NCBI RefSeq assembly: GCF_020171345.1
Contig: NZ_JAIUZM010000001.1
Location: 620,001 to 684,000, forward strand
Reading direction: 5' to 3'
Length of the DNA: 64,000 nucleotides
Source of the DNA: Microbulbifer agarilyticus
GTDB taxonomy: Bacteria > Pseudomonadota > Gammaproteobacteria > Pseudomonadales > Cellvibrionaceae
Positions 54,986 through 63,824 of the stretch are shown here, piece by piece. Made by a program: the position numbers and the translations under genes. Within the stretch, counting starts at the first letter, position 1; every line of letters begins with the position of its first letter. Below the pieces are notes generated by a model. That model made no database searches, was not told where the DNA came from, and saw nothing but the letters and a program-made list of their open reading frames with translations.

Positions 54986-55111
54986 GCAATAAAAATTTAG
55001 CAGATTAAAAAGGTGATTAACTGTTCTGCAATGTGGACATACAGTCAGCGCTGGCAGGCAAAAAAATGGTGATATGATCACCGCGCACAAAACAAATAAT
55101 CAGGTTTCAAC

Positions 55112-57502
55112 ATGCCACGTTGGTTGAAGCAGCTTGCCGCTGCAGTTTTTATTTTGGTGCTTGCGATCGGCACCTTCCTTACCATCACCCTGCGCGCGAG
55201 TCTGCCAACACTCGACGGCGAGATTACGGTGGATTCTGGCCTCGGCGCCCCGGCGACACTGGCGCGTGACGACAAAGGTATCGCGGTGATTACCGCGGCC
55301 AACCGCCTAGATGCCGCCTATGCGATGGGCTTTGCCCACGGGCAGGACCGTTTCTTCCAAATGGACCTGGCATCCCGTCTCGCCAGCGGTGAGCTCGCAG
55401 AGCTGTTTGGCAACATTGCGGTTGAAGCCGACAAGAAATATCGCGTGCACCAGCTGCGCCGCCGCGCCGATGAAGCGCTTGCGCAGATCCCCGCCGTGGA
55501 TCGCGCCATTCTGGATATCTACGCTGAGGGTGTGAATGCGGGACTCGCCAGTCTCGGCAGCAAGCCTTTCGAGTATCATTTGTTGCGTGTCGAGCCCAAA
55601 CAGTGGTCCCCGACCGAGTCCATGCTGGTGTCCATGTCGATGTTCATCCAGATGACCGGCAAGCTGGCGCAATCGGATTACGCCCGGGACCTGCTGCTGC
55701 GCGCCGGCGGTGAAACCCTGCTGGAATTCATCCAGCCCCAGGGGACCCAGTGGGATACCGCCATTGACGGCACCAAGTATGCGACGCCGGCAATCCCATC
55801 GGAGTCCACCTTCGTGATTAACGGTACGAGCGAACCCAGCGAGACCAACGAGCTGGCCGCCGTAACCCCCGAACCTGGCCCTATGAACGGCTCCAACAGC
55901 TGGGCCATCAGCGGCGCCAAGACCAGCCACGGTGGCGCGCTGCTGTCCAATGACCCACACCTGGGTATGGCCATACCGCATATCTGGTACCGCGTGCAGC
56001 TCAATTACACCAATGCCGCGGGCAATGCAGTGCACATGAACGGCGTGAGCTTCCCCGGTATGCCGGCCATGGCCATCGGCACCAATGGCAACGTCGCCTG
56101 GAGCATGACCAACTCGGCGGGTGACTGGGCCGATTACATCATGCTGGACCACGATGAAACCCACTACGAAGCCCCCGAAGGCCGCCAGGCATTCGATCGC
56201 CAGAGCGAAACCATCCTCGTCAAAGGTGAAGAGCCGCTGTCACTCGAAATTGACAACACCATCTGGGGCCCTGCCGTCACACTGGCAGATGGGCAGCGCG
56301 CGGCCTACCGCTGGTTGGTGCATCACGCGGAAGCATTGAATCCGCTGCCATTCCTGAACCTGGACGATGCGGCGACCGCAGCAGAGGCTGCGGACATCGC
56401 CCATCGTTCCGGCATCAGCCCGTTTAACTTTGTGGTCGCGGACAGCGCAGGGGAAATCCTGTGGACGATTCTCGGCCGTATTCCCGAGCGCGGCAACGTG
56501 CCGAGCGAGCGTCTGGTACCCTGGCAGCAAGTGGACGATACCTGGCGCGGCTGGTTGCAGCCCGCGGACTACCCGATGATTACCAGCGAACAACTGGATT
56601 ACATCTGGACCGCCAACAACCGCATTGTCGGGGACAAGATGCGCGACCAGATCGGACGCGGCACCTATGCCCTCGGCACCCGCGGCTGGTTGATCGAGCA
56701 GGACCTGATTGCCACCGAGCGCTTCGACGAACTGCGCATGACCGAAATGCTGCAGAACAACCGGGCGGAAACCGTCACCGGTTGGCGCGACCACCTGCTG
56801 AGCTGGATGGAGCCGCTGCACGACCTGTCCGCAGAAGAGCACAGTGCACTAACAGCCCTCACCGACTGGACCGCACGGGCAGCCTTAGACGACGTCGGCT
56901 ACACCGTGGCGCGCGAATACCAGCGCGAATTCACCCGCGCAATGAACCGCGCCCTGCAGGAAACCCTGGTAAACAACGAAGTGATTTCTGCGGAACACGA
57001 TGAGGTATGGCTGTTCAACAGTAACAGTGAGGGCGCCTTGGCCAAGATCCGCGACCAGCAACCAGCACACTGGCTGCCCGAGGGCTTTGACAACTGGCTC
57101 GCGTTCCAGCGTTCGGTGTTGCAATCGGTACTCTCCGATCTGGTTGAAAAACACGGTACGCTGGCGCAGGCAAACTGGGGCAAACACAACGCGCTGCAAA
57201 TGCACCACCCACTGGCCTCGGCACTGCCCGCATTCCTCGGCGACCAGCTGAATATGCCGGCGAGTGAACAGGCCGGTGACAGCTACATGCCGCTGGCACA
57301 GCGCCCCAAGCACGGCCAGTCGATGCGCTTTGTAGTAAGCCCGGGTAAAGAACAAGACGGCTTCCTGATTATGCCCGGCGGACAGAGTGGTCACCCACTT
57401 TCCGATTTCTATACCGCCGGTCACGCCGACTGGGTGAATGCAGAAAATACTCCGCTACTGCCGGGAGCGGTGATCCACACGCTGACACTCTCGCCCCAGT
57501 AG
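55112..57502 (+). CDS. Penicillin acylase family protein (Ntn hydrolase)
   Basis: A 796-residue exported N-terminal-nucleophile hydrolase that cleaves an amide; candidates are N-acyl-homoserine lactones, beta-lactams or other acyl amides. An N-terminal hydrophobic segment (about 8-28) directs export. The precursor should cut itself between Gly260 and Ser261 in PMNGSNSWAISG, making Ser261 the nucleophile. LLSNDPHLG and GVSFPGMPAMAIGTNGNVAWSMTN (in part) are usual beta-chain motifs, and the metal/oxyanion Asn in the C-terminal half is in the expected context. It stands alone. A quorum-quenching role is possible but untested. Confidence 0.92.
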   Translation: MPRWLKQLAAAVFILVLAIGTFLTITLRASLPTLDGEITVDSGLGAPATLARDDKGIAVITAANRLDAAYAMGFAHGQDRFFQMDLASRLASGELAELFGNIAVEADKKYRVHQLRRRADEALAQIPAVDRAILDIYAEGVNAGLASLGSKPFEYHLLRVEPKQWSPTESMLVSMSMFIQMTGKLAQSDYARDLLLRAGGETLLEFIQPQGTQWDTAIDGTKYATPAIPSESTFVINGTSEPSETNELAAVTPEPGPMNGSNSWAISGAKTSHGGALLSNDPHLGMAIPHIWYRVQLNYTNAAGNAVHMNGVSFPGMPAMAIGTNGNVAWSMTNSAGDWADYIMLDHDETHYEAPEGRQAFDRQSETILVKGEEPLSLEIDNTIWGPAVTLADGQRAAYRWLVHHAEALNPLPFLNLDDAATAAEAADIAHRSGISPFNFVVADSAGEILWTILGRIPERGNVPSERLVPWQQVDDTWRGWLQPADYPMITSEQLDYIWTANNRIVGDKMRDQIGRGTYALGTRGWLIEQDLIATERFDELRMTEMLQNNRAETVTGWRDHLLSWMEPLHDLSAEEHSALTALTDWTARAALDDVGYTVAREYQREFTRAMNRALQETLVNNEVISAEHDEVWLFNSNSEGALAKIRDQQPAHWLPEGFDNWLAFQRSVLQSVLSDLVEKHGTLAQANWGKHNALQMHHPLASALPAFLGDQLNMPASEQAGDSYMPLAQRPKHGQSMRFVVSPGKEQDGFLIMPGGQSGHPLSDFYTAGHADWVNAENTPLLPGAVIHTLTLSPQ

Positions 57503-57517
57503 GGCGAAATCCCAGCC

Positions 57518-57552
57518 CCAGCTCCTGACCACCCGCTGGTGGGGGGAGCTGG
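57518..57552. terminator. Strong hairpin after the acylase gene
   Basis: A two-part stem: CCAGCTCC (57518-57525) with GGAGCTGG (57545-57552), and inside it CCACC (57529-57533) with GGTGG (57538-57542) around CGCT. It follows the stop codon by 16 bases. No T tract is present, so it may be a weak terminator or an mRNA-protecting structure. Confidence 0.5.
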
Positions 57553-57671
57553 CAACCTCTGGGCGGTAGCAGAATGTAAACACGGTATTACCTTGCTTAT
57601 GCCCACACGCACCTAGCCAACCTTAGCTTCATAATTAATACCCGCCACTTCGACAGTCCCTCTCAGTCAGC

Positions 57672-58499
57672 TCACATCCGCGGCAACCACATACCCATGG
57701 TCGCAGCAAAGATGCCGATGACCATAAAAATGGTCAGTGGTACCAAGGTGCCCACGAAAGCAATCTGGGTACGCTGCCGGGCAACAGGCTTTTGGCAATG
57801 GAAATACCATTCCAGCATGGCCAGCGGAAGCAGGTACTGCGCAAATCCCAGAAAGTACAGGAAAGGCCCGGTGAAAGATTTCCAGTCGATACCCCAGCCA
57901 CCGGTGAGCATCGCCCACCCCATCAGCGCCACACGGAAGAACCATACTGCACTGGCCGCCATAAACAGCCGCAATGCCCAGCGGCGATGTTCGCTAAACC
58001 GGCCAGCCATTGCCGTGCGCAATGCCAGAAAGGCAAACACGAGTATCAGCACACCATCAATCGATATGGTGATCTGCGACATGAGGTTACCGATGGTGTG
58101 CCGGGTCCAGGTCATGTACAGGCCGGCAATACTGCTAATAACCGCGGCGAACAAGTAACTGCGCCCCAACCAACGGTGGAAATTCGGCGCAGAGCGGCGT
58201 ACTGCGGGAATCAACTGCAGAGGTCCGCCGCCAATCACGATGACCGCCAAAAGCACGTGACTTACCGCTGCCAGATTGCCCAGCGTGTCCCCCTCGCGAA
58301 ACCCTCCCGGCAGATGCAGTCCCTCGAGGCCGTGCAACCCGGACTGGGCAATGGGCGGATAAAAGACTGCCAGAATGTACACTACAAAAATCGCGTGGCC
58401 GATCGCTGCGGCAGTAAACCAGCTTTTTACCGTCAGGGTGACCGCCCGCCGGGCATCAAAGGGTTTGGGCAAGGAGGGGCTGAGCACAGCTTCGTTCAT
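57672..58499 (-). CDS. DUF2306 membrane protein
   Basis: A 275-residue inner-membrane protein with about seven helices, of the DUF2306 family. Conserved features are the His-rich loop regions GGGPLQLIPAVRRSAPNFHRWLGR (in part) and SEHRRWALRLF, which recall cytochrome b561-like haem ligands, though no function is established. GGAG lies seven bases before the ATG at 58499. The frame continues upstream to 58805 but is not protein-like there. It is divergent from the sensor kinase gene by 188 bases and could be its target. Confidence 0.82.
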   Translation of the reverse strand: MNEAVLSPSLPKPFDARRAVTLTVKSWFTAAAIGHAIFVVYILAVFYPPIAQSGLHGLEGLHLPGGFREGDTLGNLAAVSHVLLAVIVIGGGPLQLIPAVRRSAPNFHRWLGRSYLFAAVISSIAGLYMTWTRHTIGNLMSQITISIDGVLILVFAFLALRTAMAGRFSEHRRWALRLFMAASAVWFFRVALMGWAMLTGGWGIDWKSFTGPFLYFLGFAQYLLPLAMLEWYFHCQKPVARQRTQIAFVGTLVPLTIFMVIGIFAATMGMWLPRM

Positions 58500-58687
58500 G
58501 GGGATTCTCCAGGTGTTTACATCTGGGTTGGGACTGAATGTGACTGCGAGCATGATCCTCTTCTGCAGGTCGCCACACATCCGCCAAAAGCGGGATTTTG
58601 ATCTCCCCCAAAAGGAGGAGACGCACCCGCTGCCGACTCCACCGCAAGGCTCATGACAGCTCCCCACGCCTGGTTTAGCATGCACGA

Positions 58688-59980
58688 ATGACATCGCGCC
58701 CCAACACATCAGCGTCGGACACCCCTGACACCTCTCACTCCCATACAGAATTGCCCAAACGGCCGGTATGGCAGCCAATCCGAGGGCCCTTCGAGCGCTG
58801 GCCACATTTAACCGATCTGTTGCTCGCCATACTCGCCCTTTTATTAACCCTGCTGATGTGGTCGCGCACTGGCGATGTACTCGCGTTACAAAGCCTGTGG
58901 GACGTGGCGGCTTTCCAGTGTGCGTTCATAGGCTGCTTCGCCCTGCTGTGGCGCCGCACACACCCCTGGCAGGTGCATGCGGTTGTACTTGCCGCCATGC
59001 TGATACTAGAGCTGGGCTTGCCCGCCAATGGCGTCGTCGCCCTGGCATTTTCGCTCTACACGCTCGGCCGCTATGAAGCGAATACCCGGGCCAGTTTTAT
59101 CGGGGTCATTGCCGCCATCGTGTTTGTGGCAATCGACCAGAACACCCTGGTTCAACCCACTGCCGGCGGTACTGTGACGGTGATGCTGGTTTGGGCGCTG
59201 TGGTATATCGGTCGCCGACTGCGTTTTCGCGGCGAGTACCTTCGCTTACTGGAAGAAAGAGCAGATTACCTGGAACGCGAGCGCAACGCCGAGGCCGAAC
59301 GCGCGGTGGCCGCGGAACGCACGCGCATCGCGCGCGAGATGCACGACGTGGTGGCCCACCAGGTCAGCCTGATGACGGTTCAGGCCGGCGCTGCCAGAGC
59401 GATCAGTCGCAACAACCCGGAAGCTGCGAGTGAGGCATTAGCCGCGGTGGAAGCGGCAGGTCGCCAGGCCATGGCAGAAATGCGGGATTTACTCGGTGTG
59501 TTGCGCCCCGCCAGCGATGCAGCCGCCCTGACACCACAACCGGGCCTGGATGATCTGACGGCCTTGATCGAAAAAGTACGCTTGGTAGTACCCAAGGTGG
59601 AATACGACAGGCAGGGTGATCTGGAATCGGTACCCACCGGCGTTTCGCTTGCCGCCTACCGCATTGTTCAGGAGTCTTTGACCAACGTGGTTAAGCATGT
59701 CGGCTCGAAGGCCAGCGTGTACGTGAGCGTAAAGGCTGAAAAAGAATGTCTATCCATCCGCGTCTGCAACGATGGACACAGCCCCGCTGAGCCAAGCGGC
59801 GACACTAAATTTGGCGATGAGCCTAGTACCGGACCTCATTCCCGGCCTCATACCGGACATGGAATTGCCGGTATGCGTGAGCGCGCAGAATTACTCGGCG
59901 GCCACTTGCACGCGGGGGTACTCGCCCACGGCGGATTTGAAGTAACCGCGCAATTACCCACAGCGACAGGGAGAAGATAA
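58688..59980 (+). CDS. NarL-type sensor histidine kinase (HisKA_3)
   Basis: A 430-residue membrane kinase of the DesK/NarX class. The N-terminal half has about five membrane helices (about 40-178) and little periplasmic sequence, so the signal may lie in the membrane. The phosphoacceptor is His219 in ARTRIAREMHDVVAHQ. The ATPase domain has the G boxes in RVCNDGH and GHGIAGMRERAELLGG. Its stop overlaps the start of the response regulator gene (TAATG). Membrane stress or lipid state is a usual signal for such kinases, but nothing here fixes it. Confidence 0.92.
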   Translation: MTSRPNTSASDTPDTSHSHTELPKRPVWQPIRGPFERWPHLTDLLLAILALLLTLLMWSRTGDVLALQSLWDVAAFQCAFIGCFALLWRRTHPWQVHAVVLAAMLILELGLPANGVVALAFSLYTLGRYEANTRASFIGVIAAIVFVAIDQNTLVQPTAGGTVTVMLVWALWYIGRRLRFRGEYLRLLEERADYLERERNAEAERAVAAERTRIAREMHDVVAHQVSLMTVQAGAARAISRNNPEAASEALAAVEAAGRQAMAEMRDLLGVLRPASDAAALTPQPGLDDLTALIEKVRLVVPKVEYDRQGDLESVPTGVSLAAYRIVQESLTNVVKHVGSKASVYVSVKAEKECLSIRVCNDGHSPAEPSGDTKFGDEPSTGPHSRPHTGHGIAGMRERAELLGGHLHAGVLAHGGFEVTAQLPTATGRR

Positions 59981-60654
59981 TGTTGCGAGTCATGGTGGTG
60001 GATGACCAGGCCCTGGTGCGGCGAGGCTTTGCCCTGGTGTTGGATAACGAGCCCGACATTGAAGTGGTCGCCGAGGCCGGCACCGGTGTGGAGGCGATCG
60101 AGGCCGCACACGCCCAGCAGCCGGATGTTATTTTGATGGATATCCGTATGCCGGAGATGGATGGCCTGGAAGCCACCGCGCGCATCCTGGAAGCCGGCGA
60201 CACAACATGCCGGGTCATCATCCTCACCACTTTCGATCCCGACGAATACGTGTTTCGCGCACTGCGCGCGGGCGCCAGTGGCTTTGTACTAAAAGATATC
60301 CCACCGGAAGCACTCGTCGACGCGGTACGCACGGTCGCCGAGGGCGGTGCCATGCTCGCTCCCGGCATCACCCAGCGCCTGATCAGCCAGTTCGCGCAAA
60401 AGTTGGGAAGCGAACGCGACCTGGCCGAACGCCTGCAGCGGCTGACATCCCGCGAACGCGAAGTACTGACGGCCATCGCCGCGGGTAAAAGCAATGCCGA
60501 GATTGCCGAAGCCCTGTTTATTGGGGCGGCCACGGTAAAAAGTCATGTCTCCAGCTTACTGTCAAAGCTGGGGCTACGTGATCGTGCCCAGGCGGTAGTC
60601 TTCGCTTACGAATGTGGCTTGGCAACCCCGGGGGAGCATGATGTCGGCTTCTAG
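59980..60654 (+). CDS. NarL/LuxR-family response regulator
   Basis: A 224-residue regulator. The receiver domain has acid pocket VVDDQ, phosphoacceptor Asp54 in LMDIRMPEMDG and Lys in FVLKDIPP. The C-terminal LuxR helix-turn-helix (about 150-212) reads LTSREREVLTAIAAGKSNAEIAEALF (in part) and VKSHVSSLLSKL. It is coupled to the kinase gene before it and overlapped by the small membrane protein gene after it, so the three form one operon. Likely targets include the divergent DUF2306 gene. Confidence 0.93.
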   Translation: MLRVMVVDDQALVRRGFALVLDNEPDIEVVAEAGTGVEAIEAAHAQQPDVILMDIRMPEMDGLEATARILEAGDTTCRVIILTTFDPDEYVFRALRAGASGFVLKDIPPEALVDAVRTVAEGGAMLAPGITQRLISQFAQKLGSERDLAERLQRLTSREREVLTAIAAGKSNAEIAEALFIGAATVKSHVSSLLSKLGLRDRAQAVVFAYECGLATPGEHDVGF

Positions 60655-61081
60655 TGCCACGCGCGATTCTCAGCGCAACGCGCTGTATAACCTCGCCGCA
60701 GTCGGTGCTGCGCTTCTCGGTTTGCTGCTGGTTCTCGGCGCCCGCGGACATTTTGTCGCCGTCTGGCCACTGCTATCCGACGACACAATTGGCATTTCCC
60801 GACGCTTGCTGCTGATATTACCCGGCGTGATGCTCGCCGGTACCGCCGCACTAAATTTACTACTGTGCAAATCGCTCTGGCAGCGGCGGGAGTACGCAAT
60901 CAATCTGACGCTTGCCGCCAACCTGATTGCAGCAGTGTATTTAATTTACCTGATGATCCGCGGCGTGCCCGGCCATCCCATCGGCACCTTTCTCGCCTTG
61001 GAAACTTCCTTTGTCATCCTATTGGCAGGTATACGCTTGGGCCTGGTTTGGCCTGCGCTGGCGGATGTAGAAAAGCGTTAA
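60641..61081 (+). CDS. Small four-helix membrane protein
   Basis: A 146-residue protein with four membrane helices (about 18-35, 58-75, 88-106, 118-138) and no recognised family. A strong GGGGGAG lies five bases before the ATG at 60641, inside the end of the response regulator gene, so it is translated with the two-component system. It may be the object that the system regulates or monitors. A terminator follows. Confidence 0.78.
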   Translation: MSASSATRDSQRNALYNLAAVGAALLGLLLVLGARGHFVAVWPLLSDDTIGISRRLLLILPGVMLAGTAALNLLLCKSLWQRREYAINLTLAANLIAAVYLIYLMIRGVPGHPIGTFLALETSFVILLAGIRLGLVWPALADVEKR

Positions 61082-61133
61082 GCTACTTGTTGCGACAAAC
61101 ATCGCGCGCGATTTCTTTTTTATTTATGAACAC

Positions 61134-61161
61134 AAAAAAGCCCCGCAGAGCGGGGCTTTTT
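61134..61161. terminator. Bidirectional rho-independent terminator
   Basis: A 12-base perfect stem, AAAAAGCCCCGC and GCGGGGCTTTTT around AGA, ending the operon on the plus strand and parE on the minus strand. Confidence 0.93.
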
Positions 61162-61174
61162 CTTGACCGGTAAT

Positions 61175-63061
61175 TTAACCGACCTCGGCGAGGTTGCCTT
61201 TGCTTTCCAGCCACTGCTTGCGATCACTCGCACGCTTTTTCGCGAGCAGCATATCCAGTAACTGGTTGCTGTCGTCACCAGACTCAATATACAGCTGCAC
61301 CAGTCGGCGGGTGTTCGGGTCCATGGTGGTTTCACGCAATTGCAGCGGGTTCATTTCACCCAGCCCTTTGAATCGCGTTACCTGAATCTTGCCTTTCTTT
61401 TTCTCCGCCGCAATGCGGTCGAGAATGCCCTGGCGCTCGGCATCGTCGAGGGCGTAGTAGACGTCCTTGCCGATATCGATACGGAACAGAGGCGGCATGG
61501 CAACGTACACATGGCCGGCAGTAATCAGTGGGCGGAAATGACGCAGGAACAGTGCGCACAACAGGGTGGCGATGTGCAAACCGTCGGAGTCCGCATCCGC
61601 GAGAATGCAGATTTTGTTGTAGCGCAGGCCTTCCAGGTTGTCACTACCCGGATCCACCCCAAGCGCCACGGCAATATCGTGCACTTCCTGGCTGGCGAGG
61701 ATTTCACTGGAGTCCACTTCCCAGGTATTCAGGATCTTACCACGCAGCGGCATGATCGCCTGGAACTCGCGATCCCGCGCCTGCTTGGCGGAACCACCCG
61801 CAGAGTCACCCTCCACCAGGAAAAGTTCGGAGCGACTGGCGTCGCCACTGGAGCAGTCGGCGAGCTTGCCGGGCAGTGCAGGCCCCTGGGTGACTTTCTT
61901 GCGCGCGACCTTTTTCGCCGAGCGCAAACGCTTCTGTGCATTGCTGATACACAGCTCAGCGAGCTTATCGCCTTCTTCGGTGTGCTGGTTCAACCACAGG
62001 CCGAACGCATCTTTGGCCACCCCAGAGATAAATGCGGTGGCTTCACGGGAGCTCAAACGCTCCTTGGTCTGCCCGGAAAACTGCGGGTCGGCCAGTTTGG
62101 CAGAAAGTACGTAAGAGCACTGGTTCCAGATATCTTCCGGCCCCAGCTTTACCCCGCGGGGCAGCAGGTTGCGGATTTCGCAGTACTCGCGCATGGCATC
62201 CAGCAGGCCTGCGCGCAGGCCATTCACGTGGGTACCACCTTGCGCAGTGGGAATCAGGTTTACATAGGATTCGGCGGTAACCTCGCCGCCTTCTGGCAGC
62301 CACTGTACCGCCCAATCAGCCGCTTCGGTTTCCGCCGCGAAGTTGCCCACGAACGGTTCCGCCGGCAGCACTTCCCAACCCTGGTTTGCGCCAGCAAGGT
62401 AATCCTTGAGGCCATCTTCATAAAACCACTGGTCGGATTCGCCGTCCTGCTCATTGATAAAGGTGACGTTGAGGCCGGGGCACAGTACCGCTTTGGCGCG
62501 CAACAGGTGACGCAGGCGCGGGACCGAGAATTTGAAGGAATCAAAATACTTGGGGTCCGGCAGGAAACGCACGCTGGTGCCGGTGGTGCGCTTGCCACAC
62601 TCGCCCACCACTTCCAGATCAGACGCTTTGTCACCGTCCTGGAAACCAATTCGGTGGATCTTGCCGTCGCGCTGGATGGTAACCTCGAGCACTTTGGACA
62701 GGGCATTCACCACGGACACACCCACCCCGTGCAGGCCGCCGGAGAACTGGTAGTTGTTGTTGGAGAACTTACCACCGGCGTGCAGCGTCGACAGGATTAC
62801 CTCCACACCGGGGCGCCCCTGTTCCGGGTGGATATCCACCGGCATACCGCGGCCATCATCACTCACGGAGATGGAGTGGTCCTTGTGCAACACCACTTCG
62901 ATCTTTTTCGCATGCCCGGCGAGGGCTTCATCGACACTGTTGTCGATCACTTCCTGGGCGAGGTGGTTGGGACGGGTGGTTTCGGTATACATCCCCGGGC
63001 GCTTTTTCACCGGGTCGAGTCCCGTCAATACCTCGATATCTTCTGCGGAGTAATTGGCCAT
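61175..63061 (-). CDS. parE: DNA topoisomerase IV subunit B
   Basis: A 628-residue ATPase subunit of topoisomerase IV, which separates daughter chromosomes. GHKL motifs are present: VIDNSVDEALAGHA, DDGRGMPVDIH, and the SGGLHGVGVSVVNALS ATP lid. The Toprim acidic residues are in LVEGDSAGGSAKQARDREFQAI (in part) and ADADSDGLHI. The length and the LRGKILNTW region separate it from GyrB, which is longer. It starts at ATG 63061. The yqiA gene lies 77 bases upstream on the same strand, the common gammaproteobacterial order. Confidence 0.96.
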   Translation of the reverse strand: MANYSAEDIEVLTGLDPVKKRPGMYTETTRPNHLAQEVIDNSVDEALAGHAKKIEVVLHKDHSISVSDDGRGMPVDIHPEQGRPGVEVILSTLHAGGKFSNNNYQFSGGLHGVGVSVVNALSKVLEVTIQRDGKIHRIGFQDGDKASDLEVVGECGKRTTGTSVRFLPDPKYFDSFKFSVPRLRHLLRAKAVLCPGLNVTFINEQDGESDQWFYEDGLKDYLAGANQGWEVLPAEPFVGNFAAETEAADWAVQWLPEGGEVTAESYVNLIPTAQGGTHVNGLRAGLLDAMREYCEIRNLLPRGVKLGPEDIWNQCSYVLSAKLADPQFSGQTKERLSSREATAFISGVAKDAFGLWLNQHTEEGDKLAELCISNAQKRLRSAKKVARKKVTQGPALPGKLADCSSGDASRSELFLVEGDSAGGSAKQARDREFQAIMPLRGKILNTWEVDSSEILASQEVHDIAVALGVDPGSDNLEGLRYNKICILADADSDGLHIATLLCALFLRHFRPLITAGHVYVAMPPLFRIDIGKDVYYALDDAERQGILDRIAAEKKKGKIQVTRFKGLGEMNPLQLRETTMDPNTRRLVQLYIESGDDSNQLLDMLLAKKRASDRKQWLESKGNLAEVG

Positions 63062-63138
63062 AGATTTTGTTCGCCGTGGCCGGCGCCTACTGCTTGGGTG
63101 TTGTTATGGGTCTTGTTACAGGTTCTAAATGGGTGTCG

Positions 63139-63768
63139 TCAGCGATCTGCAAACAGGAAATCTACCAGCGGTGGCATATAGCGATCAAATCCCTGAAAGC
63201 TGTGATCGCCACCTTCTTCCACGGTCTGGCGCTGCCCCAGGTAAAACTGCTCGGCTTCACGACAATCCAGAGTCTCATCACCGCGCTGGGCAAGTAGCCA
63301 GTAGCGGCCGCCCAATGTTCCGGGGATTTCCGCTTCCAGGCGCTGCATATTATCCACATCCTCACGCTGTAAGCGGTAGGTGAAATCCTCACCACTATAG
63401 GGCTTCAGGTTCTGATCGAAATAGTTCGGCATAAAGCGCGAAGGCGTCACCGCCGGGTTCACCAGCACCGCCGGCAGCTTGTGCTGCTCCGCCAGCCAGG
63501 TACTCCAGAAACCGCCCATGGAGCTGCCCACAAGGCCGATGGGCCCCAGATGCTGGGCGATGAAATCTGCCAGTGCCTTGCCCAGCGCTGCGGCAGCCTG
63601 CGCCGGATAAGGCGAGATCAGCGGCGCGTAGAACACAATATCCGGACGACTCGCCTCCAGCCACTGCTTCAACTGCTGACATTTGAACGACTGCGGCGAA
63701 GATAGAAACCCGTGCAGGTAAACAAGCAGGGGGCGATCGTGGCCGGTATGGGTATCAGATTGCGACAT
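63139..63768 (-). CDS. yqiA: YqiA-type esterase
   Basis: A 209-residue alpha/beta-hydrolase of the UPF0227/YqiA family, a short-acyl esterase. The oxyanion-hole segment is LVYLHGFLSSPQS, the nucleophile Ser lies in GLVGSSMGGFWS, and the acid and base are in the QRGDETLD and GGDHSFQGF segments. ATG 63768 gives the usual length; an upstream extension is not family-like. It is followed by parE, as in E. coli. Confidence 0.93.
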   Translation of the reverse strand: MSQSDTHTGHDRPLLVYLHGFLSSPQSFKCQQLKQWLEASRPDIVFYAPLISPYPAQAAAALGKALADFIAQHLGPIGLVGSSMGGFWSTWLAEQHKLPAVLVNPAVTPSRFMPNYFDQNLKPYSGEDFTYRLQREDVDNMQRLEAEIPGTLGGRYWLLAQRGDETLDCREAEQFYLGQRQTVEEGGDHSFQGFDRYMPPLVDFLFADR

Positions 63769-63824
63769 GCGGGGGATTATAACGATGCCGCCGGCAGATG
63801 TACCGGCGGCAGGCATCAGATCTC

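Noticed and set aside
61340-63181. A 613-codon open frame on the plus strand opposite parE
   Set aside because: Parallel to the well-supported parE on the other strand in GC-rich DNA; its translation has no domain pattern and no ribosome site. It is a codon-bias shadow.
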